DNA from: Paragonimus skrjabini miyazakii
Lineage: Eukaryota > Platyhelminthes > Trematoda > Plagiorchiida > Troglotrematidae
Direction: 5' to 3'
Length of the DNA: 64,000 nt
Assembly: GCA_014338405.1 (NCBI GenBank)
Contig: JTDE01000155.1
Location: forward strand, 236,755-300,754
Below are positions 25,101-36,659 of the stretch, one piece after another. Below the pieces are notes generated by a model, which saw only the letters and a program-made list of their open reading frames with translations, was not told the origin of the DNA and did not search any database. The position numbers and the translations under genes are program-made. Numbering within the stretch: position 1 is the first letter of the stretch; every line of letters begins with the position of its first letter.

Positions 25101-27590
25101 TATTAAGTTCCAATAATCATCGTTTACTTCTTATCCAAATCTGAGCAAATCAACTGTATCTCGGTCTGTGCACAGTTATATACTATTACACGACCTGATT
25201 GATTCGTTTTCGTTTTCTCGGCCCTGGTCTGAATTACTTGTGAATACTACAAATAGTTATATCGAAGCTATCGTTGCTGTGTGATCAGGGTGTGATGACC
25301 CCCAACAAGGTGTACGTATGGATCGTTAAAGGTATATTACCCCTTTAGAGGGTGTGTAGTATATTACCTTAGTAAAAACAATCTTGAAAGAAGATCATTG
25401 TTAACCGCGAATGCACGGTTATGCTAACAGCTTTTACAAAGTAAAATTTTCCTACTCACTCTATCGCACTCACGTAGGTCAGGTTCTAGAAGATTAACAT
25501 GGCTTCTCAAATGGTACACTTCAAACGCTGTACTTTCCAAGGAGGGTGTCTATCGGTAGACTAGCGTAGCAGTCCATCAGATATTCATTATACCTGTCCG
25601 AAAAGTTATTGCGTTGTAAGTCACTCAGAGAACAGATTATGAATAAGAGTTACTGTCCCTTTTAACAGTTTTCGCAGAAATTTGCAGTCATCTGAAATTG
25701 GGCTGTGTTACTGACTGGTCCGCTTGACGTGTTGGCTGATAAACAACACTGAGTTTACATAGGAAAAAGTGAATAGAAAACCAAAGATTCAAGGATGTTT
25801 AGTGGTATAAACAGGAAATTTGGAGAACACTTCTACATGACTTGACTTGCTTTGAATGATCTCATTGCATTTGAATGATGAGTTATCATATACGTAACTT
25901 TTGTTTAAGAAAAGAAAACTAGCCTCGACTTCTGCAACATTCAGAGGAATTTCAAAAGTGTAAGTTTATCAGACCTATGGATTCATTAAACGACTGTGCT
26001 AACAGTGAGGCGAGCATACTAAACTCAAGATTCGGACACAGGCAACATTCACTAATTCCATACTAAGTGTTTGACAAAAGATAAAGATGAGTGGAAACAC
26101 TCAAGATGTAGTTAATCTGTATACAACTAGGATTAGGGCAAAATAGCTAATGATTGTAACCGACTAATCTTTCGTGATTGTTCTTCCATAGTGTTTTAGA
26201 AATTACTGACGAAAGAAAAGTCACCAACCGGCTTTGGTAACAATATCGCTAGCCCTGGCTTATCTCGCCCATACGAGTTTGACAAAAGCAGTTTGATCGA
26301 TAGGTTAAGATATCATACTTATGCATGACTAAATTTTCAGTTAATAAATCCCTGCTCTTCTGAAGCTAAATGACTTTTAGAAACAATTGCCCCTAGCAAA
26401 TTTAACGCACAGTGAGGTGGTTGTATTCGTGCTGACCAATCATATCAAGTTCAAAATTCGACTAGTCACTCGATAAGAGAGTTGTCACCACAAACACCAT
26501 GTAAACAATACAAGCCCCCTCAATTTGGTGTGGAAAAGTGGCAGACAAACTAGTAACTGGGTGACTTACCCCCGAACATCCACGGAATAAAAAGACTCAA
26601 CAGTTCGATCACGTTCGACTGACGTCCAGGCAAACTCAGATTTCGATGTATTAAATGCGCTTTTTCGGGTCGTGATGCGTAGTGGACTACATGTGTATAA
26701 TTGTACGGACGCTTGTGCGTCCGTTGAGTTGCAAAACACCAGCTACACTTTGTCAGCTCCTGTTGTAAGTCTGCGTCACTTATGATGGTGTGCATGTATG
26801 CTTGTGCGTGTGGGTATATCAGCCAGCGTTCGAGCATTCGAGTGAGTGCAAGCTACATGTTGGATCGGCGGCCTTTTCTCCGAATTACATCTGTAGGGTA
26901 GCGACGGACAAGTGCGCCATCAGCGCCGCGGCTTCCAACCATTGTGGGATAGTTCGATTCGGATAACCAACACCAACTCAGCGGCTGTTGAATGCCTGTT
27001 CACAAGCTGATATTGAAATGAGGTAGCGCCGATGTACGACGCGCACGTGCACACAGGCAAGCACGCTAGTCCGTGCACACCACCGGGTGAGCAACAGCCC
27101 CAACGAGCAAAATTCGAACAGCTTGAGAAATTCAGTGCGCTCGACAAACACCCACCCCTCGACAGAATTCGAATTAATCCATTCCGTAAGCACGCGTGAG
27201 CGCAAAATGCAGCAAGCAAAACGATAGACAAGCTAACGTAACTGAGCGCATGTATTCATGTGCTCCGTTGAAAGGCTCTTAGCAAGTCTCCTGCGTTACG
27301 CTAAGAAGGACCGATGGAAACATTTGCATGTTGAACTAGGCATCGTGCACCACAGAAGGTTAGGGTTGGGGTGGTGGTAGAAAAAAAACAAGTGTCGCTA
27401 CACTGGAATCAGTTCGATGCAAACGCAGTTCACTCGGTGCAATGCACCTCACAGAGAGTTTGGTTCGATTTAACCTAATAAGGTCATAGAGAGGGGAGAG
27501 GAGGAACAAACAAGCAAGTCGAAAATTCACTAGAGTAACTGGATTTGGTTGTCAGCTGATTGACACAACTCATGTAACGTCAGTCATCTG
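22200..27590. other. No gene recognised
   Basis: AT-rich, mostly unique DNA. A 62-codon plus-strand frame at 24273-24461 (containing LDCQKLFTNVSPEELVYSG) has exon-like composition but no clear acceptor. From 26.55 to 27.25 kb GC rises and minus-strand frames overlap, possibly a promoter-proximal region or an old repeat. There is a perfect short hairpin at 26705-26724. Confidence 0.45.
26705..26724. repeat. Perfect inverted repeat, 8-bp stem
   Basis: ACGGACGC and GCGTCCGT flank a TTGT loop. It sits in the GC-richer stretch at 26.5-27.25 kb. Function unknown. Confidence 0.7.
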
Positions 27591-27599
27591 TCTTTTCAG

Positions 27600-27699
27600 T
27601 AAACCGTTAGAGAATCTTCAGAAAGGCATTAACTATCTAAACCGCTTGATGCTTGTCCTGCTGGCTGGTTTAACGTTTCTTATGAATAAGATGGACTGA
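27600..27699 (+). CDS. Possible terminal exon with C-terminal membrane helix
   Basis: The acceptor CATCTGTCTTTTCAG is followed in phase 2 by KPLENLQKGINYLNRLM, an amphipathic stretch, then LVLLAGLTFLMNKMD and a stop. The second half is a plausible single transmembrane or tail-anchor helix with a short basic/acidic end. No partner exon was identified. The strong acceptor and coherent protein pattern support it; the shortness argues for caution. Confidence 0.4.
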
Positions 27700-29690
27700 A
27701 CAACTTGCAGGAATGCTTCTGCTGACCTCACTAATACACACCAAGTAAACGTTCTTGTTCGACCGGATGTTTCCTCGTTATACCTCCAAATCAAACCCGG
27801 GAATCATGTTTTTTTGCTGACGTGTTCTTTTTCATGAAGCGAACTGAAATTGAGAATGTTGCTGAACGTACAACAACAACTCAATGCAATCATTCCAACT
27901 ACACAAATCAGCTGATGACAATTGGCTTTCTTCTATTGTTATCACGATTACTGTGAGATGAAGTTAAAACAGAGACCAAAATGATATCGGAAAATTTCTG
28001 AAGGGTTATCCATATTCTTGTAGAAACTGAATCGATAGACATAAGCACAGTTTTAGCTGCAGCTTCTGCGAGAGCCACTATTATCGGACTCAATGTATGA
28101 ATTGTTTATCTGGAGTAAGGACTTAACTGTTCAAATCAGTGTATGAAAACATCAAAGCTGTAAAGCAAAAATAGCATACGCCGAGAAAAGGTGTTGGCTC
28201 ACCCGAGGCTTAGATACCTGTTCAGGTTTTGATAAGTTACATTTCGAAGATAGTTGCGATACGATACATTGATCATTACGTATAGCCTTTGAGTTACGTT
28301 TAGGAAACAAATGTCATGAACAATTATTGTTCAACTAAAACTACTGAGTATTACACAAAAATAGAAAGGAATACCTATGACTAGGTAATGATTAGCTGAT
28401 CACTCAGCTATAAACCTGAAATGAGATAACCCATATAAGTTTACCTACGGTTTAAGAAATGTCTGAGGAAAACCATGTCGACTTACTAGGAGAAAAAAAT
28501 AAGAGATTATATAGTATAATCTGAGTATTGTTTGCGGGAGAATAGCTATTCACAATGTATAGTAGCACAGATTTATCACAACCTCATACAGAACTTTCTT
28601 TTATATCGATAACATATATCAGGTTAACTCATAAGACCAATTAACAGCAAAACCACTTACGAACACAATGCCGTCGACATATCCGAATGATGTATAACGA
28701 TGAATGTTATTCCACCCTAACCACGGTGCGTTAAACCATGGCCTATGAAATTCCCAGCAATGACCGTCAATGCATGTCATCTGCTAGCACACAAGTGGAC
28801 AGCAGACACCAACACGCATATATTACACTCAACCGGTCATACCACAGTCGCTTCGCTGACAACCACAGTTCTCACGAACGTGTACACAACAGCGGTCCTT
28901 CCGATTTTGTTTATCTTTGTTCATACATCACCTGGGTAGGTTATTCTCCTTCAGAGCATCACCATCAGACGCAATTTTCTCTCACTGTTTTGATTGTTGC
29001 TTTCGTCGTTCGGGTCAGTTCGCGCAAAGGCATGAACCAGCTACCGAATCAACTAGATTACAGAACATCTGAGACAGTCTAAACCCGTTTAGCTTCGATC
29101 AAGTTGTGCCATTCTATTCTGAAAAGCTAGCTCACCTAAACTGCTCCTAGTATTCCATTCAACTCACCTGGACTCTGCGTAGGGTGACATGTGAAAACTG
29201 AATGCAAACTTGATTGAAGCAACCCTACCCATGGTTTACGGCTAGGACGCATACGGTTTGAGGTGGAATTATTATTTTGGTCTTCATTGTTTGACAGCGT
29301 TTTTACCACTCGACGAGTTTCACTGGCTTGTTGTAGAGCCAAATAATTTAACATATTGCGGTCAATGCATCATTATGTCTATACGAAATCACACTTTGGG
29401 AAACGAAGTTATTTCTTTTTGTATGATTTATCAATGGGAAGCACATTTTTCAGTCAGGTGCCTTAATCTTATTCGCGTTTGTTTATCTAATTTGCACTGG
29501 AAACATCGAATTTTGGGCACCCACTGCTAGGTGGGTGAAGTGAACTTAGTGGTCAAAGTCAGGTATATTATTCTCAATTGTAATAATCGGCTGAATTCAT
29601 AGAGATTTCGCTTTCTCTATCTTGCAAAGATATCTATCGGGGTTGGAGAAGAACGTTATTAGACAAGAATGAAGCGTCTATATTTATTTC
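27700..29690. other. No gene recognised
   Basis: Two overlapping plus-strand frames at 28.74-29.08 kb lie in a CA-rich stretch and are probably compositional. One ends at a GTAGGT donor-like site. Nothing else is supported. Confidence 0.45.
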
Positions 29691-29697
29691 ACTCAGA

Positions 29698-30010
29698 TCA
29701 TTTCTCGAGTCGCTCGACCATCCGACTGTTTATTTCACTAGTGCATGAGACTGTGTGTGATTGAGTCAGTGGACTATTGAAAGTAGGGTAATCTACAGTG
29801 TTAATATGGCAGCACACTGTCCTGCACGTTGTGTCTGTAAATTGAGCAATTATGTGGCTGGTAAACTCATCATTACCGATCCCAAGCTCAATAACGTGAT
29901 GAACCACACCGACAATGATAAATAAGACATGATGACAATCAACGGGAACTCTGTTCATAGGACCGTGGGCTCACGTTCAGAACATGCTGTCTGTGTGACA
30001 TGTTCAACCA
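29698..30010 (-). pseudogene. CUB-like module, probably frameshifted
   Basis: In one minus-strand frame the upstream part reads LNVSPRSYEQSS. After a shift of one base the adjoining frame reads VDCHHVLFIIVGVVHHVIEL then GIGNDEFTSHIIAQF and TTCRTVCCHI. Together these follow the CUB order: an SPxxY element, a Cys before a hydrophobic strand, then IxLxI and a later Cys. The apparent frame break near 29945 suggests a pseudogene or an assembly error. CUB domains are extracellular interaction modules. The identification is by pattern only. Confidence 0.35.
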
Positions 30011-30019
30011 AATAAAAAG

Positions 30020-33000
30020 TTGATTGTTGCGTGTAGAACTGCCACTGAACAGCAATGAAAACAATAAATGTGAAAAAGATATATCGTTACCACAGTCAGA
30101 GTGTGCAAAAATCAAAACAAGCACATCACATAACGATGGTAGCCGCTGTTCGTGTTACTGCGGTGATCAACTCATGCGGCTGTCTGGGAAACTGGAATCG
30201 ACCTCTTTAAATTGTACGGGTAACGTGTCTTCTAGTAAACGAACGCATATTTCAATTAACATTGCTTGTGTGGCAATAGAGCTTTCACAAATTGGTACAG
30301 AAATGAGTCAGTGTCCATAGAGATCGACACAATACAAGGATTCAGAATTTATCATAGTTACAGTACTGTGTCATAGTAAAGCATGCCCTAGATTGGTCGT
30401 TCGTTAACATTGAGTTCACGATGAAAAATGTAGCATTTCAATAGGCCGATCTTGCGCACAATGTAGTTCGTTCGTTTTCAGGGTAGCGGGATTTACAAAA
30501 GTGACTAAGATCATTAAGTATCCGCCTAAAAATTGAAAGCATCCGCGTTGTTAAAAATCCTCATGGATATCCTTTGCTGGGGCTGCCTATTAAATGCTGA
30601 AGTTTTTTAAATGATGAAGCTAACCTATGAATTCCATATGAAAACTGAGCTCCGCAATCTTTTTCCAAAAAACAGTTATGTCATCAACCCTAAATAGTGA
30701 GATGATCGATTGATGTGATAAACATTCTGTAAAGCTCTACATCATTGAAAAAGATATTTAGTTGGCGCTTGAAAGCATCACAACTGTGCAGTCGCAAGTA
30801 GGTATGCACCAGCTAGTTAATTTACAGCTGGGGCATCAATAGCAAACACAGAATATCAAAATGCTTTACAGAAAGGTACCTTGATTGAATGGAAGATTTG
30901 TTCATCTCTAAATTTTATACACTTTGATAGACAAGCAACCACTGTGCTTAGACCTTTCATCCAATCATACGAATCGCGATTTCATGCTAGACAACGTACA
31001 GGCAAAGCAAACAAGTTCACTAGGGGAATTGCAGAGAAGACTGTCCATTAACACAAGAATCGTGATAACTGTGACTTACTTTTACTCGGTTTCTGTTGCT
31101 TCCTTCTCGATGTCATCGTCGACCGGCAACAGTGATCAACACACTTCGTGTGTGAACCGTAACCAGTTTGCCTAAACTGAAGCAGAACGTCGTTGTGTCT
31201 ATGACTGTTCGTACGCACGCTTCGTCTACATGAATGGGATCTGTATCAGCCACACCCAATTCGACTTTCTGGATTCAGGTCGATGGGTTTCCACTCTGCA
31301 AAGGTGGCAGCCGTAAGCCATGAGGGAAGTGTTCAGGCACAGACAATTCAGCGTTGTGCGTGTCTGATCGATATAGGCTGAGTTGTGCAGAGAAGCAGGC
31401 AGACAGTAAGACAAGCACGTTGAGTGCCGCTGCAGACAGTTACGGAAGGGGTTTATTGATTATTCAATAGGGGGTTGAGAAGGGTTTATAAACTGAGCCG
31501 TCAAGCCTACATTCCCTCCGCCACGCACACACGTCCGCTCAACCAGGGTGTGCATGCGTATGCACATACACATCTTAACTACGTGCTCTTCCCAAATCAC
31601 CTGTCTCTCGTAAATGTGTACGCGCATGTGTGTATAGTATCCCAACCTGTACTGCAATTACGGAAGTGTAATAGCAACGGATAGCGAACAGTAAACCAGG
31701 CGACGTACGTGAGTTGATCGATTTGTGGGTCAGTGGGCCGATCGATCGATGACAGACGGCCAGGATAGAGTGTGAAGAAGAGCAGATTGATGCAATCGGG
31801 TCGATGTAAACGTGACACACACATACACACACCACTGGTACACAACTCAGGGAAGGCGATGGTACGTACACTGAGTATTACTGTACAGCAGGCATGTGGC
31901 CAACCAAACAACGAATAAGGTACTCAGGGTGCTATAGTCCTAGTCACAACTACCGCCTTCGTGCTTCTTGATACGTGGCATGGGTTGGTTTCAGACGGAT
32001 GTGTTGGTACATGACAGGAAAACGCAATTAGAAATACTGCCCAACATGGTGAATGCGGATGGGCGTGGTAGGCCTACCACGTTGATGAGATTAACGAAAG
32101 AGGGGTGTCGACTGTCAACGATGCACTGAAAGTCGAACAAGGTACAGGAGTATGCTTCGAGCGATAAACCAACTATAGTCTTTCAAGGATTTTTGGTTAG
32201 TTGAGAAGCAAGAGACAAGAGATCCTGCCATCATCAACCGGGACAAAATGAATCTCGGTTGATCATTAAACGACCGCTGAAAAAGTGCTTGCACACACAT
32301 CTGAGGTGCTAGCTATATGAATAAATGTGAAACAACAAGGTGAATTCTTCGGGAACAGATTCATCTTGTTGTACAAGCGAGGCAACGATCTACGTTGTGT
32401 TCGATTTGTCCTGCTAAGTAGGATTCACAGAATGTTTTCTCTGAACGATGTAACTTCTGTCCTGTTAATGAGAGCATCTACAACTACGCAATCCTTAGCA
32501 GACGCAGTCGATCAGAGTGAAACAACGGAGCGAGGGGAGTAGTGTATAACTGGACATTTTTATAACTAACAATGACACTCGAACATACCAAGCCAACCAC
32601 AAACTTTGGCCATAGACTTATCAGTGACAGTGCCTACTTATGATGTATTAACACTGTACGGTTACTGGAAGGGTAGTGATCATTGTAACATCTAGAGATT
32701 CCAAATATTTTCTACTTAAAACTGTGTGAATGTATGTTGCTTCAATTATTTTAAGACGCCGTGTACCAACCAGTAATGCAAGAATAAAACCACTTCTCAT
32801 CGCTAGAAGTATACTGCAACATTAACAATTAACCGTTATAGGATATCCGCACCAAATTTAGTACGAATGAATGTGGCGTGGATGGATAAACAACACCAGA
32901 CACAGACGAGTCTTATCAACATCAGTCTCACCCCCACCTAATAGACAAAGGAATTATGCCAATCAGTTCAGACGCAGTGCAGAATGACCTAACCACGACA

Positions 33001-33045
33001 AATCCCATGTGACCTCTGTTCCTTTGTTAATGTGATTTCTATTAC
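30020..33045. other. No gene recognised; purine-pyrimidine alternation
   Basis: A plus-strand frame at 30024-30320 is Cys-containing (SRCSCYCGDQL) but lacks a clear acceptor. The 31.5-31.9 kb stretch alternates purine and pyrimidine in several short TG/CA/CG tracts, giving many overlapping frames. A plus-strand segment at 32327-32542 ends in a Ser/Thr-rich protein-like run (SLADAVDQSETTERGE) and is unassigned. A perfect 18-bp palindrome lies at 32064-32081. Confidence 0.4.
32064..32081. repeat. Perfect 18-bp palindrome
   Basis: CGTGGTAGGCCTACCACG is fully self-complementary with no loop. It could be a dimeric protein-binding site or chance. No gene start is evident nearby. Confidence 0.7.
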
Positions 33046-33048
33046 AAC

Positions 33049-33089
33049 ACTCTTGAGGAAGGTCACCCGAGGTGGTTGAAACGTAGAGT
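33049..33089 (+). ncRNA. Hammerhead-like fold in a repeat remnant
   Basis: ACTCT (33049-33053) pairs with AGAGT (33085-33089). Between them are TGAGGA, an AGGTCACC/GGTGGTT hairpin with a CGA loop, and GAAACGT. The layout mimics a type I hammerhead (stem I, CUGANGA, stem II, GAAA), but the first core box reads CTTGAGGA and no proper stem III or cleavage triplet is present. Such GAGGAAGG...GAAACG motifs recur near the ends of animal retroelements including Penelope-like ones. Probably a decayed or non-catalytic relative. Confidence 0.35.
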
Positions 33090-33262
33090 ATTACAACTTG
33101 CTCGTAATGCTGTGTTATTCTCAATCCATTTATCAATTAACCGTTATCTTCCAAAAGTTTGTGCACATTCATTTGTTAGCATCATCTGTATCCTTTTTAA
33201 AAGCACACTAATCCTTTTTCCAGCCTTACTGGTTTACGCAACAATAAAGGCGGTGGTTTCAG

Positions 33263-33288
33263 AACACCATCGAATTTTTGATGGTGTT
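33263..33288. repeat. Inverted repeat, 9-bp stem
   Basis: AACACCATC and GATGGTGTT are separated by an 8-base loop. It lies inside an open plus-strand segment (33076-33426) that follows the hammerhead-like motif and may belong to the same repeat. Confidence 0.6.
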
Positions 33289-33708
33289 TTCTCTGCGTTT
33301 GTACCGACCTTTCGACGCTCAAAGTGGCCTTCTACGTTGCGTGTGAAAATGATTTGTCTGACGTCGTCCTGTCTACCTTCGTACGATGACTACCTTTTGC
33401 ATGTAGTCACTTTCTCAATTCGGTAGACGATGCCCTCTCTGTGATTCGTTTCATTTAGCGTGTATATATTTCGTTTTATTTTATGCATATAGTTTTGCCC
33501 CTTTTCGTTGACATGATTGTCATCTAGTGTTACCACACCTTCGATTCAGCCATTCGGTTGGTTGGATAACTGCGACAAACCAACCAGGTTCACTCTCCGT
33601 AGTAGAATTTCAAATAATAATGCTCCATTTTCTTAATCTACCACATACTTACCGATGGTTCTGATCGATAATGTTAACTCGCTAACATTGTCATTTATCT
33701 GCTTCGGT

Positions 33709-33725
33709 TGTCTCTCTCTCTCTCT
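33709..33725 (+). repeat. Short TC microsatellite
   Basis: A run of TC dinucleotides that also serves as the pyrimidine tract of the acceptor ending in GTAG at 33729. Confidence 0.85.
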
Positions 33726-33729
33726 GTAG

Positions 33730-33852
33730 GATCTAGGTAATTTGATGAAAGCACAAACTCACAGTTCACTGAACCGAAGTGATCCCATGAAAATTGTCAG
33801 ATCAGTTTTCACTACTTTTGTTTGTATAGTCCAAGTGTTGCTTCTTGCGTAA
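33730..33852 (+). CDS. Possible terminal exon, 40 codons, hydrophobic C-terminus
   Basis: One of the strongest acceptors in the window (a long TC run ending CTGTAG) opens, in phase 0, DLGNLMKAQTHSSLNRSDPM then KIVRSVFTTFVCIVQVLLLA and a stop. The first half is polar and the last twenty residues are a plausible membrane helix or GPI-type hydrophobic tail. The preceding exon was not found. No family is recognised. Confidence 0.45.
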   Translation, partial: DLGNLMKAQTHSSLNRSDPMKIVRSVFTTFVCIVQVLLLA

Positions 33853-33859
33853 CTTACCA

Positions 33860-36400
33860 ATTAACTACTGTCGGTTCCGGTCGGATGATCCACAAGACGA
33901 GATCACTCGTATGTGACCAGATTGATTGATACGAATTTCGGGCTTTTCAGCTGAATCTGACGTTGGTGCCACCACTGATGAGTGGATCGTTCGAGTTTCT
34001 CAAATGAACAATTAAAAGAACAGACCAGCTTCTGATAAACACATTTCACATTGAACATATTTCGTAATTGCGTAATTATTGCATGAATTTGAAATGACCG
34101 TTTGTTTTGAATAGCCTGTTATAGTGAATCAAAGAGAGATCGATGGTTTGGTCCTTAATATATCAGACTGGTATAAAGGGCTGACTAACTATTAAGCGGC
34201 TTGCTGGCCCGGTTTTGGAGTCGTCAGGCAAAAACACATTCTTCCCCAGACCTGATCACAGGTGTGCAATACAACAGAGTGATTTACTTGGATTTGATAT
34301 CACCCTGTTTAATAGTAATTTCACTGATCTAGTTAATTATGAACATTTCTGTGGTGAATGGGATGGGCATTATATCTACTCAATTGTGGTTGTTTATGAT
34401 CAATGTTCTAACGGTCGCAAACCAGTCGTTTCAAAAAAATGTCAAATAGTTTTATTAGCAATTCTTCAGCTGTGAGTGTTATAATTTTTACCCGATCGTA
34501 GTAGTAGAAACCCCGCAGCGTGTCACTCGTACAGGAATATGCACACTTGAAGCAGACTGTAGATTAGAAAAAGTAAATGTCTGATAACAATGAAACCGAC
34601 AGCATCACATGTACAGGTGCGAGGTTTGCGTCTGTTTTGTTAAGTATTTTCTGTGTTCCTGGTCTTTAAACATCAGAAGGCAGTGAGTTGTGCGCGCTCA
34701 CACTCTCAACACTATTGATGTATTTCCAGTGGACAGGTTGAGATGTACAAAATACTTTTAATGATTACTGAAGACACTTAACGTTTTTGAGACTCCTAAG
34801 CGAAACAAACTATGCAGACAATCACCTGGATATCAGCAGCATCGGTCCGTTTTTACATACGACAGGCTTTAGTTTAAGTAGAACGTGACAGAATTAATAA
34901 GATCAGTTCGGAATCCAAAACAGAGTCTGGTTAAGATGTGCTCAAACAACATTATATCTCCATTAAACCGGTGAATATGAGACTTGTTATTTAACTGAAC
35001 ACATTCAATTTGGTAGTTTTATAAAAGACCATAACTTCTAATGGCAACTGACGTCAGAATCAGTAATTTGTGTCCAATTTTCAAAAGGTGTGTGTGTGTG
35101 AGTTAAGCATATAAGGTTGTATAAATCTGGCGGTAAACCGATGCACAAACCTTACCGTTTGCAGATTAGTCCCAATAACTTCGATGTTAGGTCGATCAAT
35201 CTTCGTGGAACTTCCTCATCGTCGTTCAATAAACCTCCACAGATATAACCTCATTGTAAATATCTTAAGAAGGGTGATAAATGGACGTTCTGAAACAGAC
35301 TGTACAAACAAATTGTGTAGAGCACGCAGCTTGTAACCTAGCCAGTATGTTAACTCATATAACCAATTACTTGTAAGCACTACCCATATGGAGCAAGAGC
35401 AATGAGCATTTGTTATTTTTAGCATTCCTGCTTGTTGCTTTTTCTAATGCACTGAATAAATGGACATTTGGGCGAACGCAGTGTACCAAAGACAAAAGTG
35501 GGGACCGAAATATTTCGCCTATCTAATGAGCCATTCTTTTATTAGGAAGATCATCAGCATCACGTGGTACTTCTTCAGTAAAAGATAAACTTACAATCAT
35601 TTGCTGACCCTAACTGGGCTCGGATTGTTTCAGAACGGAAATACTGGCAACTTCAAGTAAATTTTCACCGAACTACTGATAGTTAATACGAGACTTACTG
35701 CCAGGCAACAACATTCTCTACACACGTGGTCCCTCAACGCCAAACCTCACAGTTGCAGAATCCAAAGTTTAGGGGGTTACACTTTTAAACTTGAGCTCTG
35801 ACTTGGCACTTTGGAGTGTAGGCACATCTTCTGCTCAGTTACAACACTCGCACCTGGAATACATCGCCTGAATATGCCTTCACGGTTTACCTGGTTGAGA
35901 GATTAGAAACTACCTACCGAAGGACCATTCGCCGCCACAGTTCCTTGGACCATCTCTCTAACGTACTCTCTCACTGTCTTTGCTAGTCTGCGAGTCTGAT
36001 AGCATGTTCGTGACTGTCTGTCGGCATGTATACGTTTATTGGTTGTACATGTTGACACAGTGAAAAGAAGGCAAAAGCGCCCGATCATTCTTTCCTGTCT
36101 GGAGATATGTGAACTTACAAATTGTCGATGTTAAAATTACAAGTTCCACCGGGTACCGTGTGAAAGAACCTAACTCTTTTTGGACTGTATACATTAAAAA
36201 AATGGATGGGCAACATATTCCATGACACTTGCAGTTGTCTAGACGTTATTCCCTCTGTACAATTCACTAATATAGGGCCGTATTTGAAAATAATACAAAA
36301 CGTAATGTGAATATACCAGTTACCTCTGAGAGAACGGAGTACACCACAACCTTTCGCCTCCGTAAATTGCCTAATTATGAGCTAGAGAGAGCCAGCAAAA
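33860..36400. other. No firm gene; one exon-like segment
   Basis: A plus-strand frame at 34215-34475 contains DHRCAIQQSDLLGFDITLF, then CGEWDGHYIYSIVVVYDQC, and reaches a GTGAGT donor-like site near its end. It has protein-like composition but no identified family or acceptor. The remainder is AT-rich and unassigned. Confidence 0.35.
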
Positions 36401-36406
36401 CTACCA

Positions 36407-36607
36407 TTGACTGAATTCAATGCCATAATCATAATACACAAAACTCAAAGTATAACCTTCTGTATTAATGCACGAAGAATTGTCTGGTACCGTTCATTAC
36501 ATACAGAATGCACAAGACTACAGACGTTGGACTGGTGCATTTGTCTTACCGTAATTGGAATAGGCAACAACACACAGTTGCAAGTTAAATTATTTGTTGC
36601 ATCATGA
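36407..36607 (+). CDS. Weak exon candidate, 66 codons
   Basis: The open segment ends in WCICLTVIGIGNNTQLQVKL then FVAS and a stop. The LQVxLF ending resembles the last strand of the extracellular-type modules listed at 40.7 and 60.0 kb, and a good acceptor (CTGTTCTCTTCACAG) follows at about 36656. No acceptor of its own was identified, so support is weak. Confidence 0.22.
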   Translation: MTEFNAIIIIHKTQSITFCINARRIVWYRSLHTECTRLQTLDWCICLTVIGIGNNTQLQVKLFVAS

Positions 36608-36659
36608 TCAATAGTATAACACACAATACCTTCTATTACATCTGTTCTCTTCACAGCTG

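Noticed and set aside
27355..27385. Telomere-like GGTTAGGGTTGGGG
   Set aside because: Only about two imperfect units, with no array.
28738..29082. 114-codon plus-strand frame
   Set aside because: Lies in a CA-rich stretch with an equally open overlapping frame. The His/Ser-rich composition follows the base composition.
33263..33288. GC-poor stem-loop followed by T residues, like a bacterial terminator
   Set aside because: The window is eukaryotic and shows no operon-like genes. The hairpin lies within an open segment and needs no terminator role.
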